Shown here: positions 26,897-35,427 of the stretch, piece after piece
Layout: each line of letters starts with the position of its first letter
Position numbering within the stretch: the first letter of the stretch is position 1
Assembly: GCA_003278195.1 (NCBI GenBank)
Contig: QCGE01000002.1
Span: forward strand, 62,001 to 126,000
DNA: 64,000 nucleotides
Source: Prochlorococcus sp. AG-363-P08
Lineage (GTDB): Bacteria; Cyanobacteriota; Cyanobacteriia; PCC-6307; Cyanobiaceae
Reading direction: 5' to 3'
Program-made: the position numbers and the translations under genes
The notes under the pieces: generated by a model
What the model saw: only the letters and a program-made list of their open reading frames with translations
What the model was told of the DNA's origin: nothing
Databases searched by the model: none

Positions 26897-27421
26897 TTAT
26901 ATAGATTTTTCTTTTGGTTGCCCTTTTACTGCTAATAATGCTGTTCCATCTAGAAATTGCTGATCTAAAAGAAGTAGGGCGGCGCTATTGCCAGCGGCAA
27001 GCCGCAATCTTTTTCTAACAAACCTAGCCTCGGCTTCTTCTTGTAATTGCTCTGCGACGAACCAATCAAGCATTGCTGTAGCGCTTCTCTCTCCCTTTTG
27101 TTCGGCAATCGAGTAGATCCGATTAATTGAAGTTGTAACGCTTTGCTCCATTTCATAAACATGGTCAAAGAGGGATTGGGTTGACTCCCAACTCCTTTGT
27201 GGAGCCTCTAGACCAGGCAGCTCAACCTTTTCATCACAATCCACTAGATATGTGATAAGTCTGTCTGCATGCCCTCTTTCTTCTTGGCTTTTTGTCTGCA
27301 TATAAGAAGAGAACCCAGCTAAATCTTTTTCTCGAAGCCATATGGACATGGCTAAATAGGTATGTCCGGCTTGAAACTCACAAGACAGATGTTTGTTGAT
27401 TTCTTTTACTAGCTCCTGCAT
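26897..27421 (-). CDS. Ferritin
   Basis: A canonical prokaryotic ferritin of 174 residues from the ATG before QELVKEINKHL; an in-frame upstream extension of 25 codons is not needed. All expected ferroxidase and nearby ligands are visible: E15, E48-x-x-H51, E92 and the last-helix A-E-Q-L-Q-E-E block (E124, Q125, E128, E129). It oxidises Fe2+ and stores Fe3+ in a 24-mer. It is divergent from the peroxiredoxin-like gene and upstream of the Crp regulator, so the cluster holds two unlike ferritins. Confidence 0.93.
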   Translation of the reverse strand: MQELVKEINKHLSCEFQAGHTYLAMSIWLREKDLAGFSSYMQTKSQEERGHADRLITYLVDCDEKVELPGLEAPQRSWESTQSLFDHVYEMEQSVTTSINRIYSIAEQKGERSATAMLDWFVAEQLQEEAEARFVRKRLRLAAGNSAALLLLDQQFLDGTALLAVKGQPKEKSI

Positions 27422-27586
27422 TTTGGAATTGATCAAACTTTTTTTATAATAATCTAATTGTCTAAAGTAAAATAGAAAGCCATTCCTTTGATTCAATAAA
27501 GATATTTTTGATTACTCTAATTTTATAATCATAAGTTCCTACTATGGTATCTTCTTAATGAAAATATCCCTTTATGCAGGATAGAT

Positions 27587-28327
27587 ATGACTATGAATAA
27601 TGTAAGTTGTCCTCAACCTGTCTTGGATCTGATCCCAACCTTATCTTCTTTGAAGTCTGGAAGAAAGACACTTCTAATCTTGTTTGGACAGTTAGGAGAT
27701 TTTGACAGTATTGAATATGCTCAAATTATTAGTACAAGCTTACCCAGAATCAATTCTTCAGATATTCAGATTTTCGCTATTGGTATAGGAAACGATGAAT
27801 CAAGAAAAAGATTTTGTCGTTTCACAAATTTTCCAGAAGATCGTTTGATAACTGTTAATGACCCCACTCTGCATAGTTCTTTAGGTTTAAGTAAGGGACT
27901 TCAACTTTTCAAAAACCCTCTGCTAAACCTTCTTTTGATGTGTATAGGCCTGGGATCCCCTGGTACTATCCAAGAGGTATTTAGAGGGTATCTAGGGGAT
28001 AATAAATCTAAACAACTGCTTACAAATCAGGACACAGTAAATATCAGATTTCTTCCTTTTATAAAATCATCTCTTTTTACTTCAACTTTTGGAGATGGCT
28101 ATCTACGACCTTTTGAGCTCGCTAGCATTCGTCTAAATAATATGATTGAGATTTTAAGCAACTGGAAAATTTATATGCCAACAAATAAATATTTGACACA
28201 ACGTGGTGCTACTTATTTTATTGATATTGACAATACATTGCTTTATAAATATAAATCTCAAGCATTACTTGACTATTCACTCTCAAAACAAAATCCACTA
28301 GTTTTTCTTGAGCCATATATTCTTTGA
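27587..28327 (+). CDS. Peroxiredoxin-like (AhpC/TSA-type) protein without peroxidatic Cys
   Basis: A 246-residue protein with a thioredoxin-like fold of the PRXL2/AhpC-TSA type (TLLILFGQLGDFDSIEYAQ, IQIFAIGIGNDESRKRF). Where a peroxiredoxin has the reactive Cys, the segment reads LGDFDS. The later part (DTVNIRFLPFIKSSLFTSTFGDGYLRPFELASIRLNNMIEI) matches the picocyanobacterial version of this family. The start is ATG preceded by an AGGA motif. It is divergent from the second ferritin and may serve iron or oxidative stress, as a binding or scaffold protein rather than a peroxidase. Confidence 0.75.
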   Translation: MTMNNVSCPQPVLDLIPTLSSLKSGRKTLLILFGQLGDFDSIEYAQIISTSLPRINSSDIQIFAIGIGNDESRKRFCRFTNFPEDRLITVNDPTLHSSLGLSKGLQLFKNPLLNLLLMCIGLGSPGTIQEVFRGYLGDNKSKQLLTNQDTVNIRFLPFIKSSLFTSTFGDGYLRPFELASIRLNNMIEILSNWKIYMPTNKYLTQRGATYFIDIDNTLLYKYKSQALLDYSLSKQNPLVFLEPYIL

Positions 28328-28395
28328 CCTATTGCTGCCAAGAAAGCATCAAATCAATTCTCTAGTAGTAGAATTTCTCCACAGCTTACTTCTAT

Positions 28396-28611
28396 ATGAA
28401 TAATAGACCTTGCGCAAAATGTGGGAGTTTAAGTTTTCGTGCCGATAGAGCGCTTGCTGGCAGACTAGTTTGTAATATGTGTGGTACGCCTGTTGGGACA
28501 AGAGTCAGTCATGCAAGAAGGAAGTCACTAACTATCTTTGAGATTAACAACACAAAAAAGTTTCTGATGATTATTTCTATTGTGTTCATTTTAATATTAT
28601 TAATTTCTTGA
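28396..28611 (+). CDS. Small zinc-ribbon membrane protein
   Basis: A 71-residue protein. Two Cys pairs (CAKC at about 6-9 and CNMC at about 26-29) form a zinc ribbon, and the C-terminal 20 residues (FLMIISIVFILILLIS) form a single membrane span that leaves the ribbon in the cytosol. No family name is recognised. The layout (cytosolic zinc ribbon plus tail anchor) suggests a small regulatory or assembly protein. It follows the peroxiredoxin-like gene on the same strand. Confidence 0.6.
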   Translation: MNNRPCAKCGSLSFRADRALAGRLVCNMCGTPVGTRVSHARRKSLTIFEINNTKKFLMIISIVFILILLIS

Positions 28612-28642
28612 ATATAAACTGATATTAATTTGCTCGTAGTCT

Positions 28643-29437
28643 TTATACTCTAGGCAAAACTTGCCAGTAGTTGTTTTCTTTGAATACTTTTAAGGGTATG
28701 TCATATAAGTTACTTAACTTGTGACTAGTAAGCATTGATGAAGGAGAACCATCGCCAATAATTATTCCATTCTTAATGAAGACAACTCTTTCTATGTCAT
28801 TAGTTATCTCTTCAATTTTATGTGTTACCCAGAATAGAGTTGTAGAACTTTTGCTTAAGTACTTTTGCATTTTTATTAATTCATAATTAGCTTTTAGATC
28901 TAAATTACAACTAGGCTCATCCAAAACCAGTACTTTGGGGTTGTTCGCTAAAGCTCTTGCTATAAGAACAATTTTTCTCTGCCCATCTGAAAGTCTGTAT
29001 ATTTCTTTTCTGGCTATGTGACCAAGATTTAACTTTTCTATGAGCTCTTCAACTTCTCTTCTTAAACTTTTCTGGTAATTATTCTCTCTCCCTGAAAACC
29101 TCATTATTCCATAAAGACCAGTCTCAATTGCGGAAAATACATCTAGGTTTTGATCTATTCTCTTTTCAACTTCAGAGGAATATATACTTATATTCTTGCG
29201 TAACTCAACTAAGCTCATATTCTCTCTGCCAAAGAAAATCAGTTCTGAGTTTTCCTTTATAACAGGATAAAGATCTCTGGATATTAATTTAACAATAGAG
29301 GATTTGCCTGACCCATTTTGGCCAAGCATAACTGTATTTTCATTTGTTTTTAGACTTAAATTTAAACCATCAAAAATTTTCTTGCCGCATATCCAGGCTT
29401 CTATATTCTTTAGTTTTAACCAGTTCTGAGGTTTCAA
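28643..29437 (-). CDS. Orphan ABC transporter ATPase
   Basis: A 264-residue single ABC domain. Walker A is GQNGSGKSS; the signature is LSDGQRKIVLIARAL (Asp in place of the second Gly of LSGGQ); Walker B is VLVLDEPSCNLD and the H-loop FWVTHK. It has no transmembrane part and no adjacent permease. The N-terminal pattern with an unusual Lys/Asn/Ile-rich composition and AT-rich codons differs from the housekeeping neighbours. It may be a ModF/YbbA-like ATPase or serve a distant transporter. Confidence 0.85.
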   Translation of the reverse strand: MKPQNWLKLKNIEAWICGKKIFDGLNLSLKTNENTVMLGQNGSGKSSIVKLISRDLYPVIKENSELIFFGRENMSLVELRKNISIYSSEVEKRIDQNLDVFSAIETGLYGIMRFSGRENNYQKSLRREVEELIEKLNLGHIARKEIYRLSDGQRKIVLIARALANNPKVLVLDEPSCNLDLKANYELIKMQKYLSKSSTTLFWVTHKIEEITNDIERVVFIKNGIIIGDGSPSSMLTSHKLSNLYDIPLKVFKENNYWQVLPRV

Positions 29438-29467
29438 TACTTTTTATCTATGAATCTCAATTACATA

Positions 29468-29647
29468 TTAATGGGATATTAGATAGAAAACAGAACAAAG
29501 TTTTTGTTGTTTTTCACAGAGTAAATTATTTATGGATTGCGATACTGACTTCGAAATAATGGGATGGATTTTAATAGAGAGTTTGAGTTCGATTAGAAAC
29601 CATTCAGCTGATGCGACCAAAAACCATATAACTGCCAGCTTGACCAT
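29468..29647 (-). CDS. Possible small membrane protein
   Basis: A 59-codon frame from the ATG at 29645-29647 (a TTG 8 codons upstream also exists). The N-terminus VKLAVIWFLVASAEWFLIEL is one hydrophobic span followed by a Ser/Asn-rich tail with two Cys. Coding character is moderate. It lies between the orphan ABC ATPase and the Rieske oxygenase gene on the same strand, and it may be a real small membrane protein or noise. Confidence 0.4.
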   Translation of the reverse strand: MVKLAVIWFLVASAEWFLIELKLSIKIHPIISKSVSQSINNLLCEKQQKLCSVFYLISH

Positions 29648-29843
29648 AGGAAAATACCTAAGAATGCCCAATTCATCCAGGCTGGTCGATTGTTTGAGGG
29701 GGTCATAGAGTTATATAACTAATAATATAATTATTCTAGTGATAATTTACGTTATCCGGTTACTTTTTATTTCCTATGTGTTTGTATGTCTATAACATCA
29801 ACCTAATCATTTGTGGGAATTGATTTAATTAATTTAGTTGTGA

Positions 29844-31178
29844 TTAAAGAACAAGTACTATAAGGCCAATAGGAAAAAGGAGTCTTAAAAGTAAATTTAG
29901 AATTATTGACCTATTATTTGTATCAACTAATTTTGTATTTTCAGGAGGGTAGTCCATTGGCTTGTCTAAATAGATCGAGTTTGTATTCTCGGTTGTTGGA
30001 TGGAGTTCCCAGGGACGATCTTTGTTTAATGAGCTCTTATACCAATCCCAGTAATATTGAATCATTTTATCTTCACCTAGAAGTTTTACATTGTCTTTTT
30101 GTATATATCCCATTTGCTCGTTAAATGTTTGAGTCTTTAGTACTAAGTAATCTTCTGAAAATATACGATAATATATTCTATGTTGAAGTTGCTTGAATAG
30201 GACAAGGTTCGTAAGTAATTTGTTTTTTAAGAACTTCCTATAATGTCTAACAATTACTCTTGCTCTATTTTTTGCGAGGGGTATGTGATCTAGTACTTGA
30301 ATATAACGTGCAGTTTCTGGCGTGCCTTTATATATGCAAACTCTTCCTGGTGGAAGGAACTTGAGAGTAATAAATTCGCCAAGATCCTTAGATTTGTAGT
30401 TGTATTTGCTTTCTATGTGCCTACCATCCCGCTTTATCTTTTGGTTGAAACTTGTTATTACTTCTTTATTTACGTCCTTGTCAGGAATAGTGTCTCCATG
30501 AATCCAGAAGATATGGAGTATATCAAGGTGATTCTCAATTATTCTTGCCCAATCACATTTAAAGTCTACGCAAACCTCCTCATATGCATATTCATCTGTC
30601 TTGAATCCATAGTTTTCAGGATCCAAGTTGTCTAATGATGATTTTATTTCAAAATCTTGTAAATTTGTTTTAGCCCGACCTGTATAGTAGATATATAAAT
30701 ATCCATTTTTCTCTACACAAGGGTATTGATATAAGTGAATTTTTTTAGCGTAATTATTGTAATTTGAATCAACTATGTGTTGACAAGTGATTCTATCGAG
30801 ATTTGTGCAATCTCCATCTGCTGAAAAGCGACCTCCGTGGTAAGGACATACGATTTCACCTTCTTTCAATACCCCGCCCTGAAAGGATGCCCCTCTATGT
30901 GGGCACATGTCCTTTATGCATCTTGCACGTGAGTCCTTATCTCTATACAAGACTAAGGGCTCGTTATACATAGAGAAAAAATACAAATTCCCATCTTCTA
31001 AGGATTCTGTACTGCATATGGCATACCAACCCAGAAGACCACTTCCTAGTTGATTAGCAGGTTTTGTAGAGGTGTTCTCTTCTGTTATTCCAGATAAATT
31101 TCCTTCAATTGAATTATTTACAGAGTGGTCACTCTGCCAGTTAAGTGATTTTGTTGGTGCAATACTTTTTTCACTCAT
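29844..31178 (-). CDS. Rieske mononuclear-iron oxygenase, membrane-tailed
   Basis: A 444-residue oxygenase. The Rieske 2Fe-2S motif is C92-P-H94 with C111-x-x-H114; the catalytic iron motif is N216-x-x-D219-x-x-H222-x4-H227. The C-terminus ends in one hydrophobic span (residues about 426-444), and the N-terminal 45 residues are Ser/Asn-rich and likely disordered. The layout (Rieske, mononuclear iron, C-terminal tail in membrane) fits the PaO/Tic55/CAO-like group, which acts on chlorophyll-type or lipid substrates in thylakoids. The substrate is not known; a divergent chlorophyllide a oxygenase is one option. Confidence 0.85.
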   Translation of the reverse strand: MSEKSIAPTKSLNWQSDHSVNNSIEGNLSGITEENTSTKPANQLGSGLLGWYAICSTESLEDGNLYFFSMYNEPLVLYRDKDSRARCIKDMCPHRGASFQGGVLKEGEIVCPYHGGRFSADGDCTNLDRITCQHIVDSNYNNYAKKIHLYQYPCVEKNGYLYIYYTGRAKTNLQDFEIKSSLDNLDPENYGFKTDEYAYEEVCVDFKCDWARIIENHLDILHIFWIHGDTIPDKDVNKEVITSFNQKIKRDGRHIESKYNYKSKDLGEFITLKFLPPGRVCIYKGTPETARYIQVLDHIPLAKNRARVIVRHYRKFLKNKLLTNLVLFKQLQHRIYYRIFSEDYLVLKTQTFNEQMGYIQKDNVKLLGEDKMIQYYWDWYKSSLNKDRPWELHPTTENTNSIYLDKPMDYPPENTKLVDTNNRSIILNLLLRLLFPIGLIVLVL

Positions 31179-31521
31179 GGCATATTTTCACTATTTTTGT
31201 AGAGTGACAAAAGGCCTTTTAAAAACCATACTAATCGATTGTGCCGTTTATTCCCCTGCGGTTGTAAATCTCTAGGTTCTACTCCGTTTGTAATCACTGC
31301 CACTCTAAATCCATTAACAGGAAAGGGGACTCAGCTTGTTGTTACAAATTATTTTCATGCCTCCTTTCGACTCTTTTTTGACCTTCTCTAATGTATATGA
31401 GCTTTGAAGTCCCTGATGCCTTTTTCTCTATCTTATTGATAGTTTAAATATGCAATTTTTAATTGGTACAAACGAAAGTCGTCTTCCTGATCTTATGGCA
31501 CGAAGGTTTCAATAAGCAGTT
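31179..31521. other. Gene-free spacer before the ABC-2 operon
   Basis: This 343-base stretch separates the divergent Rieske oxygenase and ABC-2 exporter genes, so it must hold both promoters. No open frame with coding character, tRNA or strong hairpin terminator is visible. A short poly-A/poly-T bearing segment near the left end marks the oxygenase leader. Confidence 0.35.
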
Positions 31522-32502
31522 ATGGCGATCATCACAGTTAAGGATCTGCGTAAAAACTTCCGAGTTTCTGTTAAACGCCCTGGTTTGTCAGGCTCATTGA
31601 AGAATTTTTTTAATCGCAAAACGATCCTCGTGGAGGCGGTAAAAGGTGTCACCTTTAAAGTCTCCCAAGGAGAGATGGTTGGTTTTATAGGTCCAAATGG
31701 TGCAGGTAAGACAACTACCCTCAAAATGCTATGTGGATTAGTTCATCCATCTGGCGGTGAGCTTCTGGTCGCTGGTCACAAACCTCAGAGTCGCAATACA
31801 AGTTTTCTCAAAGACATCACTCTCGTAATGGGGCAAAAGCAGCAATTAATTTGGGATTTACCACCTTTAGACTCTTTTTACGTTAATGCAGCAGTTTATG
31901 GCCTGAATAAACAAGAAGCTTCTAAGCGTATAGATGAGTTGGCTGCAATGTTGGAGTTGAATGATGAACTGGTTAGACCTGTTAGAAAGCTTTCTCTTGG
32001 ACAGAGAATGAAAGCTGAATTATTAGCTGCATTATTACACCGACCTTCCATTCTTTTTCTGGACGAACCAACTCTTGGCCTAGATGTAAATGCTCAATCA
32101 AAGGTTAGAGAGTTTCTTTCTAAATACAATAAACGATATGGAGCTACCATCTTACTTACAAGTCATTATATGGCAGATATAACTTCTTTATGTTCCCGTG
32201 TATTGTTGATACATCAGGGTTCATTATTTCACGACGGATCTTTAGATGAGTTGACTTTAAAATTATCCCCATATCGAGCTGTAAGAATTGAGTTAAAGGA
32301 ACCTCAGCCAAAAGGTCTGTTTGTAAATTATGGTCAGTTAGAAGAATTTAATGGATGTCTTGTAAGATTATTAATACCTAGAGAGACTCTTACTGATTCT
32401 ATCACGTCTATATTAAATAATTTTCCTGTTAAGGATTTAGAAGTTTGTGACCCTCCTGTTGAGGAACTTATTGGGAATCTCTTTAAGAATCCAAATTATT
32501 AA
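31522..32502 (+). CDS. ABC-2-type exporter ATPase
   Basis: A 326-residue ATPase: Walker A GPNGAGKTT, Q-loop region VMGQKQQLIWDLPP, signature LSLGQRMKAELLAAL, Walker B ILFLDEPTLGLD and H-loop LTSHY. The C-terminal tail (about 90 residues) is the extra domain of the DrrA/NatA group. Two permease genes follow directly (2 and 9 nt gaps), so this is a complete ABC-2 exporter operon. The cargo could be a lipid, glycan or hydrophobic toxin; nothing in the sequence fixes it. Confidence 0.93.
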   Translation: MAIITVKDLRKNFRVSVKRPGLSGSLKNFFNRKTILVEAVKGVTFKVSQGEMVGFIGPNGAGKTTTLKMLCGLVHPSGGELLVAGHKPQSRNTSFLKDITLVMGQKQQLIWDLPPLDSFYVNAAVYGLNKQEASKRIDELAAMLELNDELVRPVRKLSLGQRMKAELLAALLHRPSILFLDEPTLGLDVNAQSKVREFLSKYNKRYGATILLTSHYMADITSLCSRVLLIHQGSLFHDGSLDELTLKLSPYRAVRIELKEPQPKGLFVNYGQLEEFNGCLVRLLIPRETLTDSITSILNNFPVKDLEVCDPPVEELIGNLFKNPNY

Positions 32503-32504
32503 TA

Positions 32505-33323
32505 ATGATCTATTTTAAAAAAGTGCTGAAAAAAATAATAAGCCCTTATCGAATTGCGGGCAGCCTATTCAGTTCTCAGTATGCACTTATGTTGGAATAT
32601 AGAGCTGAAATAGTTCTCTGGGCAATTTCAGGTGTTTTACCTCTTATCATGCTGGGTCTATGGACTGGAGCAGAGGCAAGAGTTTTAGCAGGAATCACAA
32701 AGGAGGATATAACCAGATACTTTATCTCTGCATTTATAGTTAGACAATTTACGGCCGTCTGGGTAATGGTTTCTTTTGAGGAGGACCATATTGAAGGGAA
32801 ATTATCACCATTTATTCTGCAACCAATATACCCATTTTGGCGTTACTTCTTTTCTCATGTAGCAGAGCAATTCACAAGAATTCCTTTTGTATTGGTAATT
32901 ATGATTTTTCTATTTATAGGATTTCCGCAGACCTTCTTTATCCCATCTAATAAAGAACTAATTGCAGCAATAATAGCTATTTTCTCTGCCTTCTGTGTTC
33001 GATTTATTCTACATTGGACTTTTGCTATGGTTAACTTCTGGACAGAAAGAGCGTCAGCAATAGAAAGGGTTTTGATGATCCCTTATTTATTCCTGTCTGG
33101 CTTAGTTGCTCCAATAGAGACATTTCCAGAAAGTGTTCGTGCTTTTGCACTTTTAACACCTTACCCATACTTGCTTTCTTTTCCTGCGAAAATTCTTTCA
33201 GGAGCAAATGTCAATCTTTTGCAAGGATTCCTCTGTCTGTTTTTGTGGGGATCTCTTTTTATGTTTATTAGCTTTTATGCCTGGAGAAATGGACTTAAAC
33301 AATACTCTTCAATGGGAGCATAG
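32505..33323 (+). CDS. ABC-2 exporter permease subunit 1
   Basis: A 272-residue membrane protein with about six hydrophobic spans. It matches the DUF990/ABC-2 permease type (MLEYRAEIVLWAISGVLPLIMLGLW, EDHIEGKLSPFILQPIYPFWRY, PYLFLSGLVAPIETFPESVRAFALLTPYPYLLSFP). The E-x-x-I-EG-LS-FI-QP segment is the cytosolic coupling part. It is the second gene of the three-gene exporter operon, starting 2 nt after the ATPase stop. Confidence 0.88.
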   Translation: MIYFKKVLKKIISPYRIAGSLFSSQYALMLEYRAEIVLWAISGVLPLIMLGLWTGAEARVLAGITKEDITRYFISAFIVRQFTAVWVMVSFEEDHIEGKLSPFILQPIYPFWRYFFSHVAEQFTRIPFVLVIMIFLFIGFPQTFFIPSNKELIAAIIAIFSAFCVRFILHWTFAMVNFWTERASAIERVLMIPYLFLSGLVAPIETFPESVRAFALLTPYPYLLSFPAKILSGANVNLLQGFLCLFLWGSLFMFISFYAWRNGLKQYSSMGA

Positions 33324-33332
33324 CTTTTTATT

Positions 33333-34133
33333 ATGTTCAAAACACTGCTAAGCACTCTTAATATTATCAGGAGTTTCTGGTCGACAGGTCTAGCAAGTGA
33401 ACTTGAGTATAAATTTAATTTTTATTTTGAAATCATAGCAGTCATAGGTAATTTAATAGGAAGCCTATTTGTATTATCTCTTTTTTATTCTCCCGGGGCA
33501 ACACTAGGTGGTTGGACTTGGTCTAATGCTTTGATTGTTTTAGGCATACATACTTTTTTAGATGGAATTACTATATCCATCTTACAGCCGAACTTGAGCC
33601 GCATAGTTAGGCATGTTCAGCTAGGTACACTTGACTTTGTGCTGCTAAAACCCATTGACGCTCAGTTATGGGTTTCATTAAGAATGTTCTCTCCTTGGGG
33701 AATCCCCTCAATGATTACAGGATTCCTCTTAATAATTTACTCACTAATCTCCTCAACTTATGCATTAAGAGTCTCTACGTTGATAGTCGGGATTTTAATG
33801 CTTACTTGTAGTTTTTTGATATTATATAGCCTTTGGTTTCTTATAGCTTCTACAAGTATATGGTTTGTGAAAGTATGGAATGCCACGGAAGTACTTCGTT
33901 CTTTATTAGTAGCAGGAAGATACCCAGTTAGTGCTTACTCAGCACCTTTACGAACTATTTTTACTTTTGTTCTTCCAGTGGCATTCCTTACTACTGTTCC
34001 AGCAGAGGCGATATTAGGAACTTCAACAGGAATAATGATACTAAGTTCAGTCTCAATATCTATAGTCTTCTTTGTAATAAGCAGGTACTTTTGGAGATAT
34101 GCTTTACGCTTTTATACATCTGCATCAAGCTAA
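33333..34133 (+). CDS. ABC-2 exporter permease subunit 2
   Basis: A 266-residue membrane protein with about six spans, homologous to but distinct from the preceding gene. The coupling segment here reads VRHVQLGTLDFVLLKPIDAQLWVSLR, and the last helices contain FVLPVAFLTTVPAEAILG. Two different permeases with a single ATPase gene imply a heterodimeric membrane part with a dimer of the ATPase. It ends the operon; a weak AT-rich inverted repeat (CTATAA...TTATAG) follows it. Confidence 0.88.
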   Translation: MFKTLLSTLNIIRSFWSTGLASELEYKFNFYFEIIAVIGNLIGSLFVLSLFYSPGATLGGWTWSNALIVLGIHTFLDGITISILQPNLSRIVRHVQLGTLDFVLLKPIDAQLWVSLRMFSPWGIPSMITGFLLIIYSLISSTYALRVSTLIVGILMLTCSFLILYSLWFLIASTSIWFVKVWNATEVLRSLLVAGRYPVSAYSAPLRTIFTFVLPVAFLTTVPAEAILGTSTGIMILSSVSISIVFFVISRYFWRYALRFYTSASS

Positions 34134-34218
34134 TATTCTATAAAAAATATGAATTTATTATAGAGTAATAAATAACAGCCCAAATAATTTATTTGCAGAT
34201 TATTGACTATCCCTATAA

Positions 34219-34518
34219 CTAGCTCCTTCCTAGCCATGAAGGGGCGCCAAGGAAGAATTCACCAAGATCATCTTCCTTTTTATGGAAGTCTTTTGGGTCA
34301 GGAGAACCAAGTGTTAGTCCCTCAAGCAAGTGTTGTATTGAGTCGCAGTTCTCATTTCCCTGCTGTTTAAGCCTTGCTTGATGAAGCCAGTTTGAAACTG
34401 TTTGATCAGTATCAGCAAATTTTTGTAGATATTTTCTTTCCTGGAGGCTGACTTCTTTGCTGTTAGAGATTCTCTCTAGTATTTCCTGAATTTTTTGTCG
34501 GGTTTCAGCTGAAAGCAT
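34219..34518 (-). CDS. Conserved small hypothetical protein
   Basis: A 99-residue soluble, acidic and helical protein (LSAETRQKIQEILERISNSKEVSLQERKYLQKFADTDQTVSNWLHQAR). The C-terminus ends in DDLGEFFLGAPSWLGRS, a motif that looks like a short partner-binding tail. No family function is known to me. It is divergent from the pentapeptide-repeat gene and convergent with the ABC-2 operon. Confidence 0.6.
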   Translation of the reverse strand: MLSAETRQKIQEILERISNSKEVSLQERKYLQKFADTDQTVSNWLHQARLKQQGNENCDSIQHLLEGLTLGSPDPKDFHKKEDDLGEFFLGAPSWLGRS

Positions 34519-34649
34519 TCTTTTAAGCGGTCTTTCACCTTGATAGCTAGATTTTTCTCTTATTAAAAGTCCTAGCTACACATTTTTTAAGTTGAAATTT
34601 GATTATTAACTCTATCCTTAAGGTGATTTTGAAACACCCTGACTCTCCC

Positions 34650-35111
34650 ATGAGGTCATTACTTCTGTTCTTCCTTCTCTTTCTGGTTGCCTTTCAACCC
34701 GTATCAGCTTCTATGGACTACTCAAAACAGTCATTAATTGGTGCGGATTTCTCTGATCAGGATCTTGCAGGGGTAACTTTTAACCTAACCAATCTTAAAC
34801 AAGCGAACTTTTCGGGCAGTGACCTTGAGGGGGCCAGTCTTTTTGGGGCAAAACTTCAAGAGGCGAATTTAAGCAATGCTAATTTGCGTGAAGCGACTCT
34901 AGATTCAGCAGTTCTAGAAGGGACTGACCTGAGAAATGCAGTTCTAGAAGACGCTTTTGCCTTTAATACTCGTTTTGAGAATGTGAAAATATCGGGAGCA
35001 GATTTTTCTAACGTTCCTTTTAGGTCAGATGTGTTGAAGCAACTTTGTTTGCAGGCTGAAGGGACTAATCCAGAAACTGGTAGGAAGACTTTAGAAACAT
35101 TAGGCTGTTAA
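34650..35111 (+). CDS. Secreted pentapeptide-repeat protein
   Basis: About 153 residues from the ATG at 34650, which places a signal peptide (LLLFFLLFLVAFQPVSAS) directly at the N-terminus; the longer frame starts at a TTG. Residues about 25-120 are consecutive A(D/N)LxX pentapeptide repeats (such as ADFSD, ANFSG, ASLFG, ANLSN, TDLRN), forming a right-handed beta helix. The C-terminus has two Cys (LKQLCLQAEG and LETLGC) that may cap it. Cyanobacterial members of this type are often lumenal. Its partner is unknown. Confidence 0.85.
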   Translation: MRSLLLFFLLFLVAFQPVSASMDYSKQSLIGADFSDQDLAGVTFNLTNLKQANFSGSDLEGASLFGAKLQEANLSNANLREATLDSAVLEGTDLRNAVLEDAFAFNTRFENVKISGADFSNVPFRSDVLKQLCLQAEGTNPETGRKTLETLGC

Positions 35112-35146
35112 TTATTCTATAAAGTGCCTTGAAAAGGATTTCTTAC

Positions 35147-35422
35147 ATGAATTTCCCTAGCTCAGAAGACTCATTGGGACTATTCGCAGGAGCCCTTACC
35201 ACAATAGCGTTTTTACCCCAAATTTTTAAAACATATAGGTCAAAGTCTGCTGATGATGTCTCTTTCTCGACTTTTATATTATTTGGAATAGGTGTTGCTA
35301 TTTGGGGGATTTATGGTTGGGAAATTCATGCTATACCAGTGATAATCTCCAATCTTATTACCTTTATATTGGCTAGTCTGATAATTCTTATGAAGGTTAT
35401 CTTTTCTAAAAGCTCTGATTAG
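35147..35422 (+). CDS. SemiSWEET-type PQ-loop sugar transporter
   Basis: About 91 residues from the ATG at 35147, preceded by AAAAGGA at a fit spacing; an upstream TTG start would add 6 residues. It has three membrane spans with the PQ motif in LTTIAFLPQIFKTYRSKSADDVS, the family hallmark. Such half-transporters dimerise and pass sugars by facilitated diffusion. The substrate in picocyanobacteria is not known. It follows the pentapeptide-repeat gene. Confidence 0.88.
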   Translation: MNFPSSEDSLGLFAGALTTIAFLPQIFKTYRSKSADDVSFSTFILFGIGVAIWGIYGWEIHAIPVIISNLITFILASLIILMKVIFSKSSD

Positions 35423-35427
35423 CTACT

